Shown in pieces: positions 1-13,094 of a DNA stretch of 64,000 nt. Source of the stretch: Isoetes taiwanensis (taxonomy: Eukaryota; Streptophyta; Lycopodiopsida; Isoetales; Isoetaceae); contig JAJEKV010000315.1 in assembly GCA_021234155.1 (NCBI GenBank), positions 124,001 through 188,000 of the forward strand, written 5' to 3'. Numbering within the stretch: position 1 is the first letter of the stretch; the number at the start of each line of letters is the position of its first letter. Position numbers and translations under genes: made by a program. The notes under the pieces are model-generated. The model did not search any database. It was given only the letters and a program-made list of their open reading frames with translations, and was not told the origin of the DNA.

Positions 1-1850
1 GTGGCCCGGGCCAACTTGCATGGCAAATAAATGTACATACTCTTCTACCAAAGTGAGCTTTGAGATCACCGGGTTTGTCCAAGGGATGATGAAACAGAGG
101 AGTGGCATGCACATGACTGCTTGACTCTCAAGTGCAAGAATTGTGGACCGCCAAGTTACCAACCCGCCCAAATGAATTGAAATACATTCCAGACACAACA
201 TTGAATGGAAGACCTATGACAAGGTTAGAATTCAGCTTTATTTTATCCCAAGTTATATCACATTGATCTGTCATTTACCATTGCAGTGTACTTGAACCCA
301 TAGGGAGAACCAGGTGCCCGATGGCAAGGGAGGGTACAAGATTTCTACTAAACCAGTTACCAAACTGGTTTACAAATGCACAACCGGCCGTAGAGATTAT
401 CCAGAAGCCAAGAGTGTATTAAAAGAGTTTATACCACATAATTATGAAGGAAGATGGCAGGCCAAACAATTCAGTGGAGTGTTTGGCAACATTTCCAAAG
501 GACACCATAGTTTCTCATCATAGATTTTGCCGAGAATTATACTTTTAAGATTCAAAGAAGAGATACAGAGTGGCTAATGGAAGAATGATCAATGCACAAT
601 TTTAGTGCATATTACATACGCATATGCAACATTGTCGATGATCCAAGTTTGGATGAAAATGAGAGAAGAATTATAAAAGAGACTCATTTCTACATATCGG
701 ATGACAGGGGACCATGATACCTTGTTTGTGCGCATTGTTTGAACAAGCATCATGCATTTCGACAAAACAGGCAAGTAAAGTATAATGCACACATCATGTG
801 GTCCGATGGTTGCTCATCTCAGTTCAAAGGAGCAAGGAACTTTTATTTCCTTGGTAGGAACTACCATACCAATGGCATTCCAATAAATTGGAATTACTTT
901 GCCTCCTATCATGGCAAAGGTAACTACATTCTTTGTCAATGGATTTATAGTTTTAATTTTTTTTTTTTTTTTTGCCGATCGATAATAGAAACAGTGAACA
1001 TGATGGTGCCGGAGTTGTCATTAAACGAGCTCTTACACATGAGATGTTGAAAAGAGGATCATTACCACTCAGAAATGCAATGATGCAAGAGTTTTTTCCG
1101 GTCAAGCATTTAGGGACAACTCCACAATCGAGGGCAAAGACAGTTCGTGCGCTGAAATCACGCTTTTTAACCGTTAGTGTGTCTTTGAAATACCGCTTTT
1201 GAATGTTATTGTGTGTTGAAATACTGGTTTCTTTCCTAAAACGTGTTTTTTGGGAAATTGGAGTAGAGAGGTTGATAGGTCGAAAAGGTATGATTGTGCT
1301 ACACTTTCTCGGTTCAAGCAAAGTTCCATTCCATCGAGGCCAATTCAAGCTCTGATTCTACACAAGTTGCTCATATGGATTACAGCTTGTTTCGCCACCA
1401 TTGTTGGTTAGGCAAACATGCCAAGTGCCCTAACAAAGGTAGAATAGGCACATGGCAATACTCTGAGCTAAGACCAGGTGCTGATTATGTGGAAGATGTT
1501 GTGGATGGCCCTATTTTGAAGGTGATCCTCAATGGAAGTCTAATATTCTTGCAGTTGGAGATAATTTTTCTCAGAAGTTGCAGCCGCACAACAAGGAGAA
1601 TGTGGACTTCTATGTGCTGAAGTGCACAAAGGTGAAACATATGGTGGAGAAGGCATTCAAAGATCCATGGGGCCAAAAGTTTGCCAGAAATGAGGTAGTT
1701 GTCACTGGATTATTCTACAAGTTCTTAGGGGGCAGCAGATATGAGTTACTGGTAAATGAACCAGAGTGTAATGTTTATAGTCATTTGGTTACTTCTGTTT
1801 GTTTTGAGTTGAGCAAGATTAGTGGTAACCGCTTTTGATCCGCTTAAGAT
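1..1850 (+). pseudogene. DDE-type transposase remnant A (DUF7869-like)
   Basis: This is the decayed 3' part of a transposase gene entering from the left edge. Recognisable blocks in order are a Cys-rich start (about 110-170), a segment ending in RWQAKQF (314-500), DFAENYTF (about 525-545), SDGCSSQFK (about 799-830), NYFASYHGKG (about 889-918) and, after an apparent intron, DGAGVVIKRAL (about 1001-1035). A C-terminal block at 1590-1830 contains DPWGQKF and YSHLVTSVCFEL. The order DFAENY, sDGCSSQFK, HGKG-DGAG is known from plant and animal transposase-like proteins and fits an RNase H-like DDE fold; the exact superfamily name is my inference. The reading frame shifts several times, for example near 525 and 720, so it is probably dead. 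The second transposase at 27.3-30.2 kb is of the same broad type but different in sequence. Confidence 0.6.
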
Positions 1851-2454
1851 ACACATAACCAAATATTGGACAGCTTGCCACAAAACAAAGGCATTGGTAG
1901 CTCAAAACTCTCGATGAACCCAAGATCAAGTGAGCTGAATTTAACAAAAAGAACAAGAAACTCGGGGAAAAAGAAGAGAACAGCCTAATTCTTTTAAATT
2001 GTACATTGTATACCATTCTATGATTGTAACCATTGTTACAAACCATTGTATTGAATTTTTAACCATTGTATTGTATGGTCATTGATTTGTAATGAAATTC
2101 TAACCAATTCATTGTAATGAATTGGAATTGTGTTTGAATTTAGTTTGAATTGAATTGGAAATGTCTTTGAATTGTGTGTGAATTGAAAATGAATTTGAAG
2201 TGTGTTTGCATTGAAATTTGTATGAATTATACTTCTAACTTTCATACATAAGATATTCATAACAAAAGTGCAAAATATCAAGCAAACATATCATTTGATT
2301 CATAAGAAACTCTGTCATTTCAAAGTGTTACACAAAATATTTCAAAACTTCATCGCACCCTAAGGGGAAAATTGTGCAAATAAAAGCAAGATTGTCAACA
2401 TGAAAAGCAAGATTGTCAACATGGAGATTAAAGCAAGATAAGCCAACATGAGGA
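1851..2454. other. AT-rich spacer between convergent genes
   Basis: No gene is seen here. The stretch 2045-2230 is a degenerate array of GAATTG and GTTTGAATT words. It separates the 3' end of transposase remnant A on + from the stop codon of the minus-strand spliced gene. Confidence 0.5.
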
Positions 2455-4709
2455 TTACAGCTGCAACTTCTTATGCATCTTCTTCTCCAACCACTTCTCC
2501 ATGGTAACATCATCCTCCATGGGGCTGTCTGGGCTTTGTGGAGACAACAGCACTTTCCTCTGTGCTGGAGAGAATATCTCACGTGCTGGTGAGATCACCA
2601 CTGTGCTCAACTCTCGACCTGCAAAACAAAAAACAAGTCAATGTTAAGAAATTTATTTGTGCAAAACCAAATTTGCAAGATAACACTTACAAGTGCTCAA
2701 GGTAATTGGCATTTCTTTAACAACCTGAATCGGAACTAGAGGATCTCGTGATAATACAAGTATGGTCAGTCTAAAATAAAACTATTGAACACATGTGCTG
2801 AAAAAGTGCTTACCTTTTTTAACTGGAGTGTGCATTTCAGATAAGCCCTCCTTTGAAGCATCAGTTTCCACAGCACCATCCTGTCCAACCACTTTTGAAA
2901 TTTTTTCTGCATTTAAAAGGCTGGCAGTAAGTCAAATGCACATGAGTAAATGATACATATGTTGAAATGTTGCTTACCTTTCATTTTTGGAGACAAATCA
3001 TGCACTGCAAAATAGTGTTGGACAAGTTCATCTACAACACCATCACTGGTAATGTCTGCAGAAAAAAATTTCTTAAGTAATTGTACTCAAATACCGTAAT
3101 TGTTAATTTTTTACCCGCCGTTTTTATCGCCTATCCGAGGACTATCTTCACGAAGCTAAGTGAGAAAACTTCATTGGACTAACCTTGTCCACATCAATTT
3201 GATCTGCAAAGGAATAAACAAACATCAAGCAAGCTTTAACTAACTTGAGAAAATACTGAATATGTACCTAGATCTATGGGTTTTTGACCACATGACTTAG
3301 TGGCACTCCTTGTTATTCTTTTCTTTGCCACTCTGACAGGCTGAAAATCTGAACTTGGTGGATCATTATACATAGAGGTGCTCGAGCTAGTTTCTTCTCC
3401 GAACTCTTCTTGGGTGTCACCTCCCTTCGCTTTTTCAGGTCTTCTTGTCGGTTTTTCTACTTCTTCGCCTGGTTTTTCCTTTTTGCTGGTTTTTCTACTT
3501 CTTTCGCTTTCGCTTTCTTCACTTGATTCTTTTCTTCATCTCAACCCGGTGGCTTGAGTTCCTTGAAACCAAGTTCATCAAGAATACTTTGAGGAACCTC
3601 AACATCACCGGAGATGCAATGCAATGCATGCCTTCCAAAGACAACATCAAAAACATATGACATGGTAAATATGACCACATGAATTAAGCTTAACATGCAA
3701 TTCATATTCCTCTCGAAAAACAAGGCCAATGACCCTCACATGTGGTTGCCCCTTTGGACATTGGGAAATTATAAGTTCCCATTCCAGTTTTGGGAGATTC
3801 TTCTTGATTTCTCATTTTGATGCAAGTGAGCCACATGCTTGCACTTGGCATGCCGTAACTTCATGTTAGTTTCATAATTTTCAATATCAGAATTGAGAAT
3901 AGAAATTTCTTTCTTTAGTTTTCGCAAAACCCCGGTGTTCACCTTCGACATCCGCTTATCTAGAAAAGCCTGAGAGCTTGCTCATCCCTTTGCAACTCTT
4001 GTATTCCATCTTCCTCATGAGGACCGAGCAGCTGCAAAATCCATCCACATCCGCCTCTTCTCCTTTATCTCGCCTTCTAGATCCTTGAAGTTTGCATTGA
4101 GTTGCCGATGGAACCTTCCATTCTCAACAGTCGGCCTGTTTTCGACCAATTCCTTCTTTCTTTGTCCCTCATACATATGGGAAAGTGACCTGATGTGATT
4201 CAAAGAAGGTAGTGGTGTTCTTTCTCGAAAGCATTCACATGTTCTTTGTTCAATTGAGCTTGGCCAATCCTCAGAAGCATCTGGCCGCAAGACTTGCCCA
4301 ATTAACCTTAAACTCGTCAGATTCTCGCAATGCCTTTGCAAGATGTGACTGTGCAAAAGCCCTTGCAAAAGGGTTCTCAATTCATTATTTGAAGCGGTTT
4401 TCGATAAACTCTCTATCAAATCAGAGAGTGCTGTTTTGAATCGGGCTTGATTAACTTGATGTGTATCTTGCCGGTTTTGGGCATAACGCTTTTCCCGGAC
4501 ACGCAAGAAATCAAAGACTTGGAACATCGCCCATTTGATACTTCTTGGATTCTTTCCCTCCATCGAAAGTTTCCGATTCTTTGCAAACTCAATGGGTGTT
4601 CTTGCAAAAAAGTAACTCCTGCAAAACCGAAGTTCTTAGTTTGGTCCCTTAAAAAAATTTGGAAATGCAAGGGGAGCTTGTACCTCGCCGAATTGGTTTT
4701 GGTTGCCAT
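2455..4709 (-). CDS. Uncharacterised spliced coiled-coil gene, convergent with the transposase
   Basis: I do not recognise this protein. The start ATG at 4709 opens a 26 nt exon (4684-4709) with a GT donor. An AG acceptor at 4619-4620 leads into a long exon (to about 4015) rich in charged residues and leucine. A further block at 3769-3951 is helical and Lys/Glu-rich, and a Lys-rich basic stretch follows around 3420-3600. Short exons with clear GT/AG borders lie near 3270-3370 (KKRITRSATK, a possible nuclear signal), 2975-3058, 2818-2905 and 2455-2620, which ends in a TAA stop at 2455-2457. The clean splice sites and acidic/basic composition suggest a nuclear accessory protein. Its position, tail to tail with a transposase, recalls two-gene autonomous DNA transposons such as MuDR, but no homology to MuDR proteins is claimed. 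The middle exons are uncertain and one frame break near 4015 is possible. Confidence 0.5.
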
Positions 4710-5230
4710 GCTTCAAGCCGCTGAATTGAGATAAAAAATAGAGTTTTGTAAACTCAAAACATGAATTATTTCCAAATTCATTGAAGATACTGCACTGATG
4801 GGTCGGACGATTCCGGAAATCATTAATTTGGGCAACCCGAGGAGAATTAATCACTGATTCATCATGGATTCAAGATCGCTGCGTAAAGTTCATACCAAAA
4901 AACTTTCCCCGACCTGGTGGCCTTCTCCCCGCCACACGCTCTTCAACTTTATGGCCGACGGCTCATCAAGTTGCCGCTGGCCACGGACCGCCGCGGTAAA
5001 AAATGAAAGTAAAGTGCTAAAAAACTGCTTGACGGGCGGAAAATGGCACATATCAAGCATAAACACACCCAAATTTGAAACAAAGTGTTGCAAAAAACAC
5101 TAAGATGTAAAGGCAAAAGCTCTAGCTCAAATTGTTGATGGCTTGCACAACTAATGGTCCAAGGTCCAAACAGAATTGATCCACTACAGAAACACAGTCC
5201 TATGATCCTATAGAACATAGTAACCCTATA

Positions 5231-5300
5231 GAATAGAATAGAATAGAATAGAATAGAATAGAATAGAATAGAATAGAATAGAATAGAATAGAATAGAATA
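5231..5300. repeat. (GAATA)14 microsatellite
   Basis: Fourteen uninterrupted GAATA units with no interruption, pointing to a young, mutable tract. It lies about 520 bp upstream of the start codon of the minus-strand gene. Confidence 0.97.
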
Positions 5301-6200
5301 GAACAGGGAAGCCTATGCAATGTACAAAATATAGATAAAGGATTCATAAGAGTTTAAATTCCATTGTTGCAACAATACAACGGCAGATTATTTAAGGCTT
5401 CACCATTTTCACCATTTTCTATGTAGATATTGCACCAATGGATGCTAAACATCTAGTTCACCATTATTCAACATTCCATATGGTGTCAATAGAGCATGTA
5501 TGGCTAAAAAGCATAATACTAAAAAAGAATATGGATGTTATTCTAAATTTTAATACCTTCCAATTTTTCATTCTTTTATCTAGGGTTTTTCTCACAACCA
5601 TTGATTTTACGCCATTAAATTTTTGGCTGCTAAAATATAAGTCCAAAAGCAATACATGGTGAGAATGGGGAAAAAAAAATTGCTAGCATGTGATAAGGAC
5701 AATGGATGCTAAACATCTAGTTCATCTCCATTATGTCGAAAACCCCAAGCCAACATTCCATATGGTGATTCAATAGAGCATGTATGGCAAAAAAAGAACA
5801 AATAATACTTGGTAAACATAATTGAATATGACCTAAAAGCTTTCTTTAGCAAATTCAAACGACGCTTTTTATTTTTATTCTAAATACACAGTGGATACCC
5901 TCCCCAAATACTCAAAAACTTTTAGAGCAAAATATGCCGCAAAAAAGAGAATATAAGACTTGCACTTGCAAAGAAAGAAGCCCCCAAAACATTCTCAAAT
6001 TTAATTTGAAGAGTTTGTGAGAGAGATCCTTTTGCACTAGGGAAATTTACCTTTACAAAACAAAGAGAGCATGAAATGTCTGTATTAAATGGAAAATGCA
6101 AAATGGTAGCATATTGCTGACTATCTATGAATACCGGACCGTTATTTACATATTAAGATTCAAATTCGGCATTCTGGAGGTAATGATATTTTATTATCAA
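5301..6200. repeat. Non-coding spacer with a direct repeat
   Basis: No gene is seen. A diverged direct repeat, with the shared words GGATGCTAAACATCTAGTTC and CAACATTCCATATGGTG, occurs at 5437-5510 and again at 5703-5792, about 265 bp apart, with an insertion in the second copy. Confidence 0.65.
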
Positions 6201-7080
6201 AAATTAGAAAAGGGCCTAGCCTAATGGGCTTAGCCCTTTTTTTTCCATCATTCTCGGTTCGGCTAAGGCCTCGCCCAAGATGGACATCTTTGACACTATT
6301 CCTCAGCTCGGCGGCCGAGGCCTTATCTCGGTCTGGAGAAAAGCATGCCTACCCATGTTACTCCCATCTATGGGGACCTAAAGTATCACCCATGAGTTTC
6401 TTTTGCACTGATCGCTCAACCTCGACTTGGAGCTTGGCACTAACTCCACCACTGACTTGGATATATGCACACCCATGCATGCACCCATGAGGACTCATGC
6501 ACACCCATGAGGACCATACCACATCTACACCCATGAGGACCTTTACCACATTTACAACTCGACACTCATTCCTTGGCATCATACATCACATAGCTTAGAC
6601 ATCTCTACTACCAACACCTAGTCAATTCCAAAGTATCACGCTACCACTTATTGCCAATTCTAAAGTATCACCTATTGAGGAGTTTACTCACACCTACTGT
6701 TGATTCCAAAGTACCAACCATGAAGAGCCTCGGTTTGGACAAAAGCACAGGGCTAGCCCTTTTGCACTGACTTGAAGTAGTAGCTTAATCACACCTATTA
6801 TCAATTCCAAAGTATCACCTATGAAAAGCTGATGTCTATTACTACAATTTCAAGGTATCACCCATGTGGAGCTTGCACACACCAACGCCTACTACTGATT
6901 CCAAAGTATTACCCACTAGGAACTTACTCAAACCTACTACCAATTCCAAAGTCCCATCCATGAGAAGCTGACTCATACCTACTACCAATTCCCAAGTATC
7001 ACACACGAGAAGCTTACTCATCCAATTCTAAAGCATCACCCATGCGGAGCTTATTCCCACCTACTACCGTTTTTGAAGTA
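6200..7080. repeat. Family A degenerate tandem repeat (about 45-50 bp unit)
   Basis: Irregular repeats of a unit that reads roughly CACACCTACTACCAATTCC, AAAGTATCACCCATGAGG, AGCTTACT. There is no open reading frame of interest. The same family returns at 9.0-9.9, 11.4-12.5 and 13.9-14.4 kb, always interleaved with family B. Confidence 0.85.
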
Positions 7081-7790
7081 TTGCCTATTATGAGAATTGT
7101 CTATTCTTGGATTGAGCTTGCAAAGTTTCAAAACTTTCTATTTTTAGACTGAGGTGCCTACCCATGAGCATCTAGAATATTTTAGAACATGCCAAAACAT
7201 TCTATTTTGGTTACTCTAAGCATTTGGAACATTTTAGAACATTCTATTCTGGCAAATAAAACAAACTTTCTACTTTTAGATTGAGGATCTATGAGCATCT
7301 AGATCATTCTAGAAGATTGTAGAGCTATCTAGAACATCTTATTTTGAGTTTTTGCAAGTTCCAAAAAAACTTTCTAGTTTTATGTTGAGGTGTTTACCCT
7401 TGAGCATCTTAAACATCCCAAAACATTCTATTTTGATTGTTTGAAGAAGTTCCAAATAACTTTCTATTTTTAGGTTGAGGTGCTTACTTTGAGCATCTGG
7501 AACATTCCAAAACATTCTATTTTGACTCCTTGCAAAGTTTTTGAAAAACATTCTATTTTTAAGTTGAGGTGCTTACCCATTAGCATGTAGATCATTCCAG
7601 AACATTCTATTTTGGCTCTTTGCAAAGTTTCAAAAAACTTCGTATTTCTAGATTGAGGTGCTTGCATGAGCATTTAGATCATTCCAGCACATTCTAGAAG
7701 ATTTTACAAGATTCTAGAGCTATCTTGAACATTATAGAACATCCGAGAACATTCTTGAATTGATCAGCCCTCACCCTTAATTATGTGTGA
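7080..7790. repeat. Family B repeat, first block
   Basis: Repeats of a unit containing TTTCTATTTTTAGACTGAGG, TGCTTACCCATGAGCATCT and GGAACATTCCAGAACATTCT. Several units keep a three-part heat-shock-type motif, for example TTCnnGAAnnTTC at 7595-7607. No coding sequence. Confidence 0.8.
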
Positions 7791-8060
7791 ACTTTCACTT
7801 ATTTCAACAAACCAATGCTTGGCCTAGTGGTAGGTATGGGGGGTCCCCCACATAACGTAAGAGTTTTTAAAGCCCCTACCAAGGATGGTGGGAGATGGAG
7901 GGTCGAGATCGCGACATGTGGCATTTACAAAGGGCTGAGGTTTTGCCACGTGGCGCCTCCTCAGCCGTTGATGGGACATGACTTACTTACTTACATGCTT
8001 ACACACGCGTGGATGCTAGTTTCTCATTATGTTAGACTGGAAAAGGGCCCGCCTGTTCCT
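7790..8060 (+). repeat. SINE-like segment copy 1 (tRNA-type A box)
   Basis: TTGGCCTAGTGG at about 7819-7830 matches a Pol III A box, followed by TAGGTATGGGG. The B box has been lost here. The 3' part (GCCACGTGGCGCC, GTTGATGGGACATG and a tract of TTAC words) is shared with the copies at 11.1-11.4 and 15.1-15.6 kb. The 5' flank (TTATTTCAACAAACCAATGC) is also shared with other copies, so copies may have spread by segmental duplication rather than retroposition. Confidence 0.5.
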
Positions 8061-8950
8061 AACGGGCAGGCCCTTTTCTTTTAAACCATTCCTTGGTTTG
8101 GACAAAAGCATGCCTACCCATGTTACCGCCATCTACCTTTAAAAGTATCAAATGTGAGATTATCCCTTCATACCCATGTTTGTCAATGCCTATATGTTCA
8201 AGGGTGGACCCATTTCTTTTACGATATTCCTCAGCTTGGCCTCGGCCAGGCCGAGGCCTTGCTTCGATTTGGACAAAAGCACACCTACACATGTTACTCC
8301 CATCTATGGAGCCTTCCAAACTATCACCTATGAGATTACTTTTCTTTCTCCAACATCTTCTCTTTCTATCTCCTTTCTTTATCCTCGCCTCGGTTTCGAC
8401 AAAAGAGTTTTTAAAGCCCCCTCCTAAGATGGTGGGAGGAGATGGAGGGGCCGAGCTTGTGACACGTGGCATTTACAAAGGGCTGAGGTTGTGCCACATG
8501 GTGCCTCCTCAGCCATTGATGGGACATGACTTACTTATTTACATACTTATACATACGCGGATGCTAGTTTCTCATTATGTTAAAATGGAAAAGGGCCGTC
8601 TGTTCCTAACGGGTGGGCCCTTTTCTTTTAAACCATTCCTTGGCTCGGTGTAGACATCTTTGGCACTATTGCTCTGTTTGGACAAAAGCATGCCTACCCA
8701 TGTTACTCCCATCTACCTTTAAAAGTATCACATGTGAGATTATCCCTTCTTACCCATGTTTGACGATGCCTATAGATTCAAGGGTGAACCTATTTCTTTT
8801 ACGCTATTCCTCGGCTTGGCCTCGGCCTTCAGCCGAGGCCTTGCCTCGATTTAGACAAAAGCACACCTACCCATGTTACTCCCATCTATGGGGCCTTCCA
8901 ACTATCACCTGTGAGATTACTCTTCTTTCTCTAATATCTCCTCTTTCTAT
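7859..8950. repeat. Tandem duplication, about 545 bp unit, two copies
   Basis: The sequence from AGAGTTTTTAAAGCCCC at 7859 recurs at 8404 and is followed in both by the same order of blocks: GGGCTGAGG, GCCTCCTCAGCC, an inverted GGGCCcgCCTG/AACGGGCaGGCCC hairpin (8045-8075, repeated near 8595-8622), and GGCCTCGGCC palindromes. Divergence is modest. Chance ORFs across it are not believed to be genes. Confidence 0.8.
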
Positions 8951-9970
8951 CTCCATTCTTCACCCTCGCCTCGGTTTCGACAAAGGCACGGGCCCGCCTT
9001 TTTGCATCCACGAAAGCTAATTCACATGTACTACTAATTCCAAAGTATCACAGACGAGGAGGTGACTCATTTCTAGTACTAATTTCAAAGTATCATCTAT
9101 GTCGCTCAATGTCTATACCCATATTACTCACACCTACTACGATTTCAAAGTATCACCCACGTGGAGCTTATACACACCTATTATTAACACCTACTACTGA
9201 TTCCAAAGTATTACCTACTGGGAGCTTATCCAAACTTACTACCAGTTTAAGGGAAACATCCATTTGACAATATATAAGAAGCTTACTGCCACCTACTACC
9301 AATTCCAGCGAATCACATGTTGAGGAGTCATATCTACTACCCACTATGAGTGGATTACTCACACCTACTACCAATTCCAAAGAATCATCTATGAGGAGCT
9401 TACTCATACCTACAACCAACACCTACTACCAATTCTAAAGTATCACCCATGAGAAGGTATCACCCATGAGGAGCTTACTCACACCTACTACCATTCCTAT
9501 CCATGAGCATCTAGATTATTTTTTTTTTGGACTGAGCTGCTTGTCCATGCGCATCGGAGCATGTAGAACATTCTACTTTAGCATGCTCGTCCGTGCACAC
9601 AAACATTATTTTTATCATTTTTTGTTCATGGAGATACAGTAGCCGCAAGATGTATGTTCATACCCATGTTACTCAATATTCATTGGTCAACCCATGAGGA
9701 GCTTATTACCACCTACTACCAATTCCAAAGCACCACACATGAGGAGTTTACTCGCACCTTCTACCAATTCCAAAGCACTTTTCTTTACCTATTAAGAGCT
9801 TACTCACATCTACTATCAATTCCAAAGTATCACCTTTGGGAAGCTAGTTCACACCTACTGCCAATTCTAAAGCATCACAATTCTAAAATATGCCTAGTGA
9901 GGAGCTTATTAAAAACTTTTTATTTTTGGATGAGCATCTGGGCATATCTAACATTATATTTTTAGACTGA
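8950..9970. repeat. Family A repeat, second block
   Basis: Degenerate CACCTACTACCAATTCCAAAG units. Spacing between neighbouring AATTCCAAAG words is about 45-52 bp around 9721-9830. No gene. Confidence 0.8.
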
Positions 9971-11090
9971 GGTGTTTATCCTGCGGAGCATCCGAACATT
10001 CCTAAACATTCTATTTTGACTTCTTGCAAAGTTTTAAAAGTCTCTATTTTTAGACTGAGATGCTTACTGAGGAGCATTTGGAACATTCTAGAATATTCTA
10101 TTTTAAGTGTTTGCAAAGTTGCAAAGAAACTTGTTATTTTTAGACTGAGGTGTTTACCCATGAGCATCTGGAACATTCTAGAACATTCTATTTTGAGTAT
10201 TTGCAAAGTTTCAAAAAACTTACTATTCTTATACTGAGGTGTTTATCTAAGAACATCTGGAACATTCTAGAACATTCTATTTTGAGTGTTTGCAAAGTTT
10301 TGAAGAAATTTTATATTTTTAGACTGAGGTACTTACCCATGAAAAAAAAACTTTCTATTTTTTAGACTGAGGTGCTTATCTTGAGTATCTGGAACATTCC
10401 AGAACATTTTGTTTTAGCTCCTTGCAAAGCTTCAAAAAAGTTTTCTATTTTTAGATTGAGGCCCATGGCCATCTAAATCATTCCAGAACATTCTAAAAGA
10501 TTTTAGAAGATTCTAGAACTACCTAGAACATTCTAGAACATCTTGGAACATGTGTGAACTTCTGTTTATTTCAATAAACCAATGCTTTTCTATTTTTAGA
10601 CCGAGTTGCTTACCCAGGAGCATCTGGAACATTCTAGAACATTCTCTTTTAAGTGTTTGTAAAGTTGCAAAAAACTTGTTATTTTTAGACTAAGGTGCTT
10701 ACCCATGAGTACCTGGAACATTCTAGAACATTCTATTTTGGGTATTTGCAAAGTTTCAAAAAACTTGTTATTTTTAGACTGAGGTGCTTATCCAGGAGCA
10801 TCTGGAACATTCTATTTTGAGTATTTGCAAAGTTTTCAAGAAACCTTCTATTCTTAGACTGAGGTGCTTACCCATGAAAGAAAAAAACTTCTATTTTTTA
10901 GACTAAGGTGCTTATTAATCGAGTATCTGGAACATTCGTAACATTATATTTTAGCTCCTTGCAAAGTTTCAAAAGAACTTCATATTTTTAGATTGAGGTG
11001 CTTACCCATGGCATCTAGATCATTCCAGAACATTCTAGAACTATCTAGAACATTGTGGAACATCCTTGAATTGATTATGTTTCTCGGTTA
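9970..11090. repeat. Family B satellite with 89-90 bp unit and perfect heat-shock elements
   Basis: Clean tandem monomers of 89-90 bp are visible: the conserved GAACATTCTAGAACATTC core starts at 10081 (one base variant), 10171 and 10260, and again at 10627 and 10716. Each core is a perfect four-part heat-shock element, GAAnnTTCnnGAAnnTTC. The rest of the unit is a poly-T/A-rich stretch (TTTGCAAAGTTTCAAAAA) and GACTGAGGTGCTTACCCATG. A denser cluster of TTCTAGAA words follows at 10470-10550 and 11030-11060. Non-coding. Confidence 0.9.
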
Positions 11091-11099
11091 ACTATATAT

Positions 11100-11400
11100 A
11101 AATTTCAAATTACTTTAGAAATTAGTGTTTGATCTAGTGGTAGGTATCGAGGGCTTGGAAGGTATGGGTTTGGGTTCGAATCTCCCACAATACATAAAAA
11201 ATTTTCAGAAGGTGTTAGAACTTCCTAGAAGATTCTAGAACTTCTAGAAGATTCTAGGAGCTCCTAGAAGTTTCTAGGACTAGAAGATTCCAACGGCCCA
11301 CATTGCGCCATATGGTGCCTTCTTTACTGTCAATGTGGGTGGAGATTCACTCAGTCACTCACATACGAACACTATTTTCTTATATATCGCCTCGATCATA
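11100..11400 (+). repeat. SINE-like segment copy 2 (A and B boxes)
   Basis: An A-box-like TTTGATCTAGTGG at 11128-11140 and a B-box GGTTCGAATCT at 11173-11183 are spaced as in a tRNA head. The body is rich in TTCTAGAA heat-shock half-sites (11215-11290), and the 3' part has AACGGCCCACAT and a CACTCAGTCACTCAC tract. It resembles a tRNA-derived SINE; no target duplication was found. Confidence 0.5.
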
Positions 11401-12540
11401 CACACCTACAACCAACACCTACTACCAATTGCAAAGTATCACCCATTGGGAGCTTACTCACACCTACTATCAATTCCAAAGTCTCATCTATTAAAAGATG
11501 ACTCATTCATTTGAAGCTGACTCACACCTACTGTAAGCAACATTCATTTGTCAATCTATGAGGAGCTTATAGCCAATTCCAAAGTATCACCTATGGAGAG
11601 TTGACTCACACCTACTATCAATTTGAAAATATCACATATGAGGAGCTGACTCATACCTACTACAATTTCAAAGTATCACCCATGTAGAGCTTATACCCAT
11701 GTACTACCAACACCTATCAATTCCAAAGTATCATGTATTCAAGCTTACTCACACCTATTGCCAATTCTAAAGCCGCACCCATTAGGAGCTGACTCCCCCC
11801 TACTGACAATTCCAAAACATCACACATGAGGAGTTGACTTATACCTACTACAATTTTAAAGTATCCCCCATGTAGAACTTATATATACCTATTACCAACA
11901 CCTCCCAATTCCAAAGTATCATCCATTGGCAGCTTACTCACACCTATTGCCATTTCCTAAGTCGCACCCATTAGAAGCTGACTCACGCCTATTGCCAATT
12001 CTAAAGCATCACACACGAGAGAAGCATCATCCATGTGGCTCAACATCCATAGACAATTTATGTGAAGTTTACTCCCACGTACCACCAATTCTAAAGAGTC
12101 ATATATTGAGGAGTCATACCTACTACCCATGGGGAGCTTACTCCCATCTACTACCATTTTCAAAGTATCGCAAATTTTGAAAACTTTCTATTTTTGAGCT
12201 GAGCTCGCACATCTACTGCCAATTCCAAAGCATCACACATGAGGAAAGCATCACCCATAGAATCATCTATTCAGGAGTCGTACCTACTACCCATGGGGAG
12301 CTTACTCCCACCTATTACCATTTCCATATTTTGAAAACTTTCTATTCTTGGACTGAGCTTGCACACTTGCTGCCGATTCCAAAGCATCACACATGAGGAA
12401 AGCATCACCCATGTGGCTCCACATCTAACATCACCAATTCTAAAGAATAACCTATTAAAGAGTCATACCTACTACTTACGAGGCACCTACTACCATTTCC
12501 AAAGCATTGCATATTTTCAAATTGTTGGACTAAGCTTGCA
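11400..12540. repeat. Family A repeat, third block
   Basis: Degenerate CACCTACTACCAATTCCAAAGTAT units, with a few variant TTTTGAAAACTTTCTATT words marking mixing with family B near 12180 and 12330. No gene. Confidence 0.8.
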
Positions 12541-13070
12541 AAGTTTCAAAAAAATTCTATTTTTTGACTGAGATGCCTACCCATGAGCATCTCGAACATT
12601 CCAGAACATTCTATTTTGGTTTTTTGCAAAGTTTCAAAAAACTGAGGGGCTAACCCATGAGACTTTCTATTTCTACTGAGTTGCTTGCTCATGCATGCAT
12701 AACATTCTACTTTGCCTTTTTGCAATTTTTCAACAAACTTTCTATTTTTAGACTGAGTACTCATCCACGAGCATCTAGAATGTTCTAGAACTATCTAGAA
12801 CATTCTATTTTGATTTTTTTGCAAAGTTTCAAAAGAACTTTCTATTTTTGGACTGAGGTGCCATGAACATCTGGAACATTCTATTTTATTATACAAGAAG
12901 TTTCAGAAAACATTCTATTTTTAGACTGAGGTGCTTATCTTGAGCATCTAGAACATTCTAGAATATTCTATTTTGGCTCCTTGCAACGTTTCAGAAAAAC
13001 TTTCCATTCTTAGAATGAAGCGCTTACCCTGAGTATCTAGAACATTCCAGAACATTTATTTGGTACTATT
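12540..13070. repeat. Family B repeat, third block with heat-shock elements
   Basis: Perfect four-part GAAnnTTCnnGAAnnTTC elements lie at 12594-12611 and 12951-12968; partial ones lie near 12778-12805 and 13042. Monomers are more eroded than in the 10 kb block. Confidence 0.85.
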
Positions 13071-13094
13071 TCTCGGTTTGAACAAAAGCACGCC

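Noticed and set aside
5231-5300. GAATA repeat as a heat-shock element
   Set aside because: It lacks inverted TTC half-sites, so it does not match GAAnnTTC.
8059-8653. Open frames of 137-186 codons across the tandem duplication
   Set aside because: They are read-through of repeats on both strands and lack any domain.
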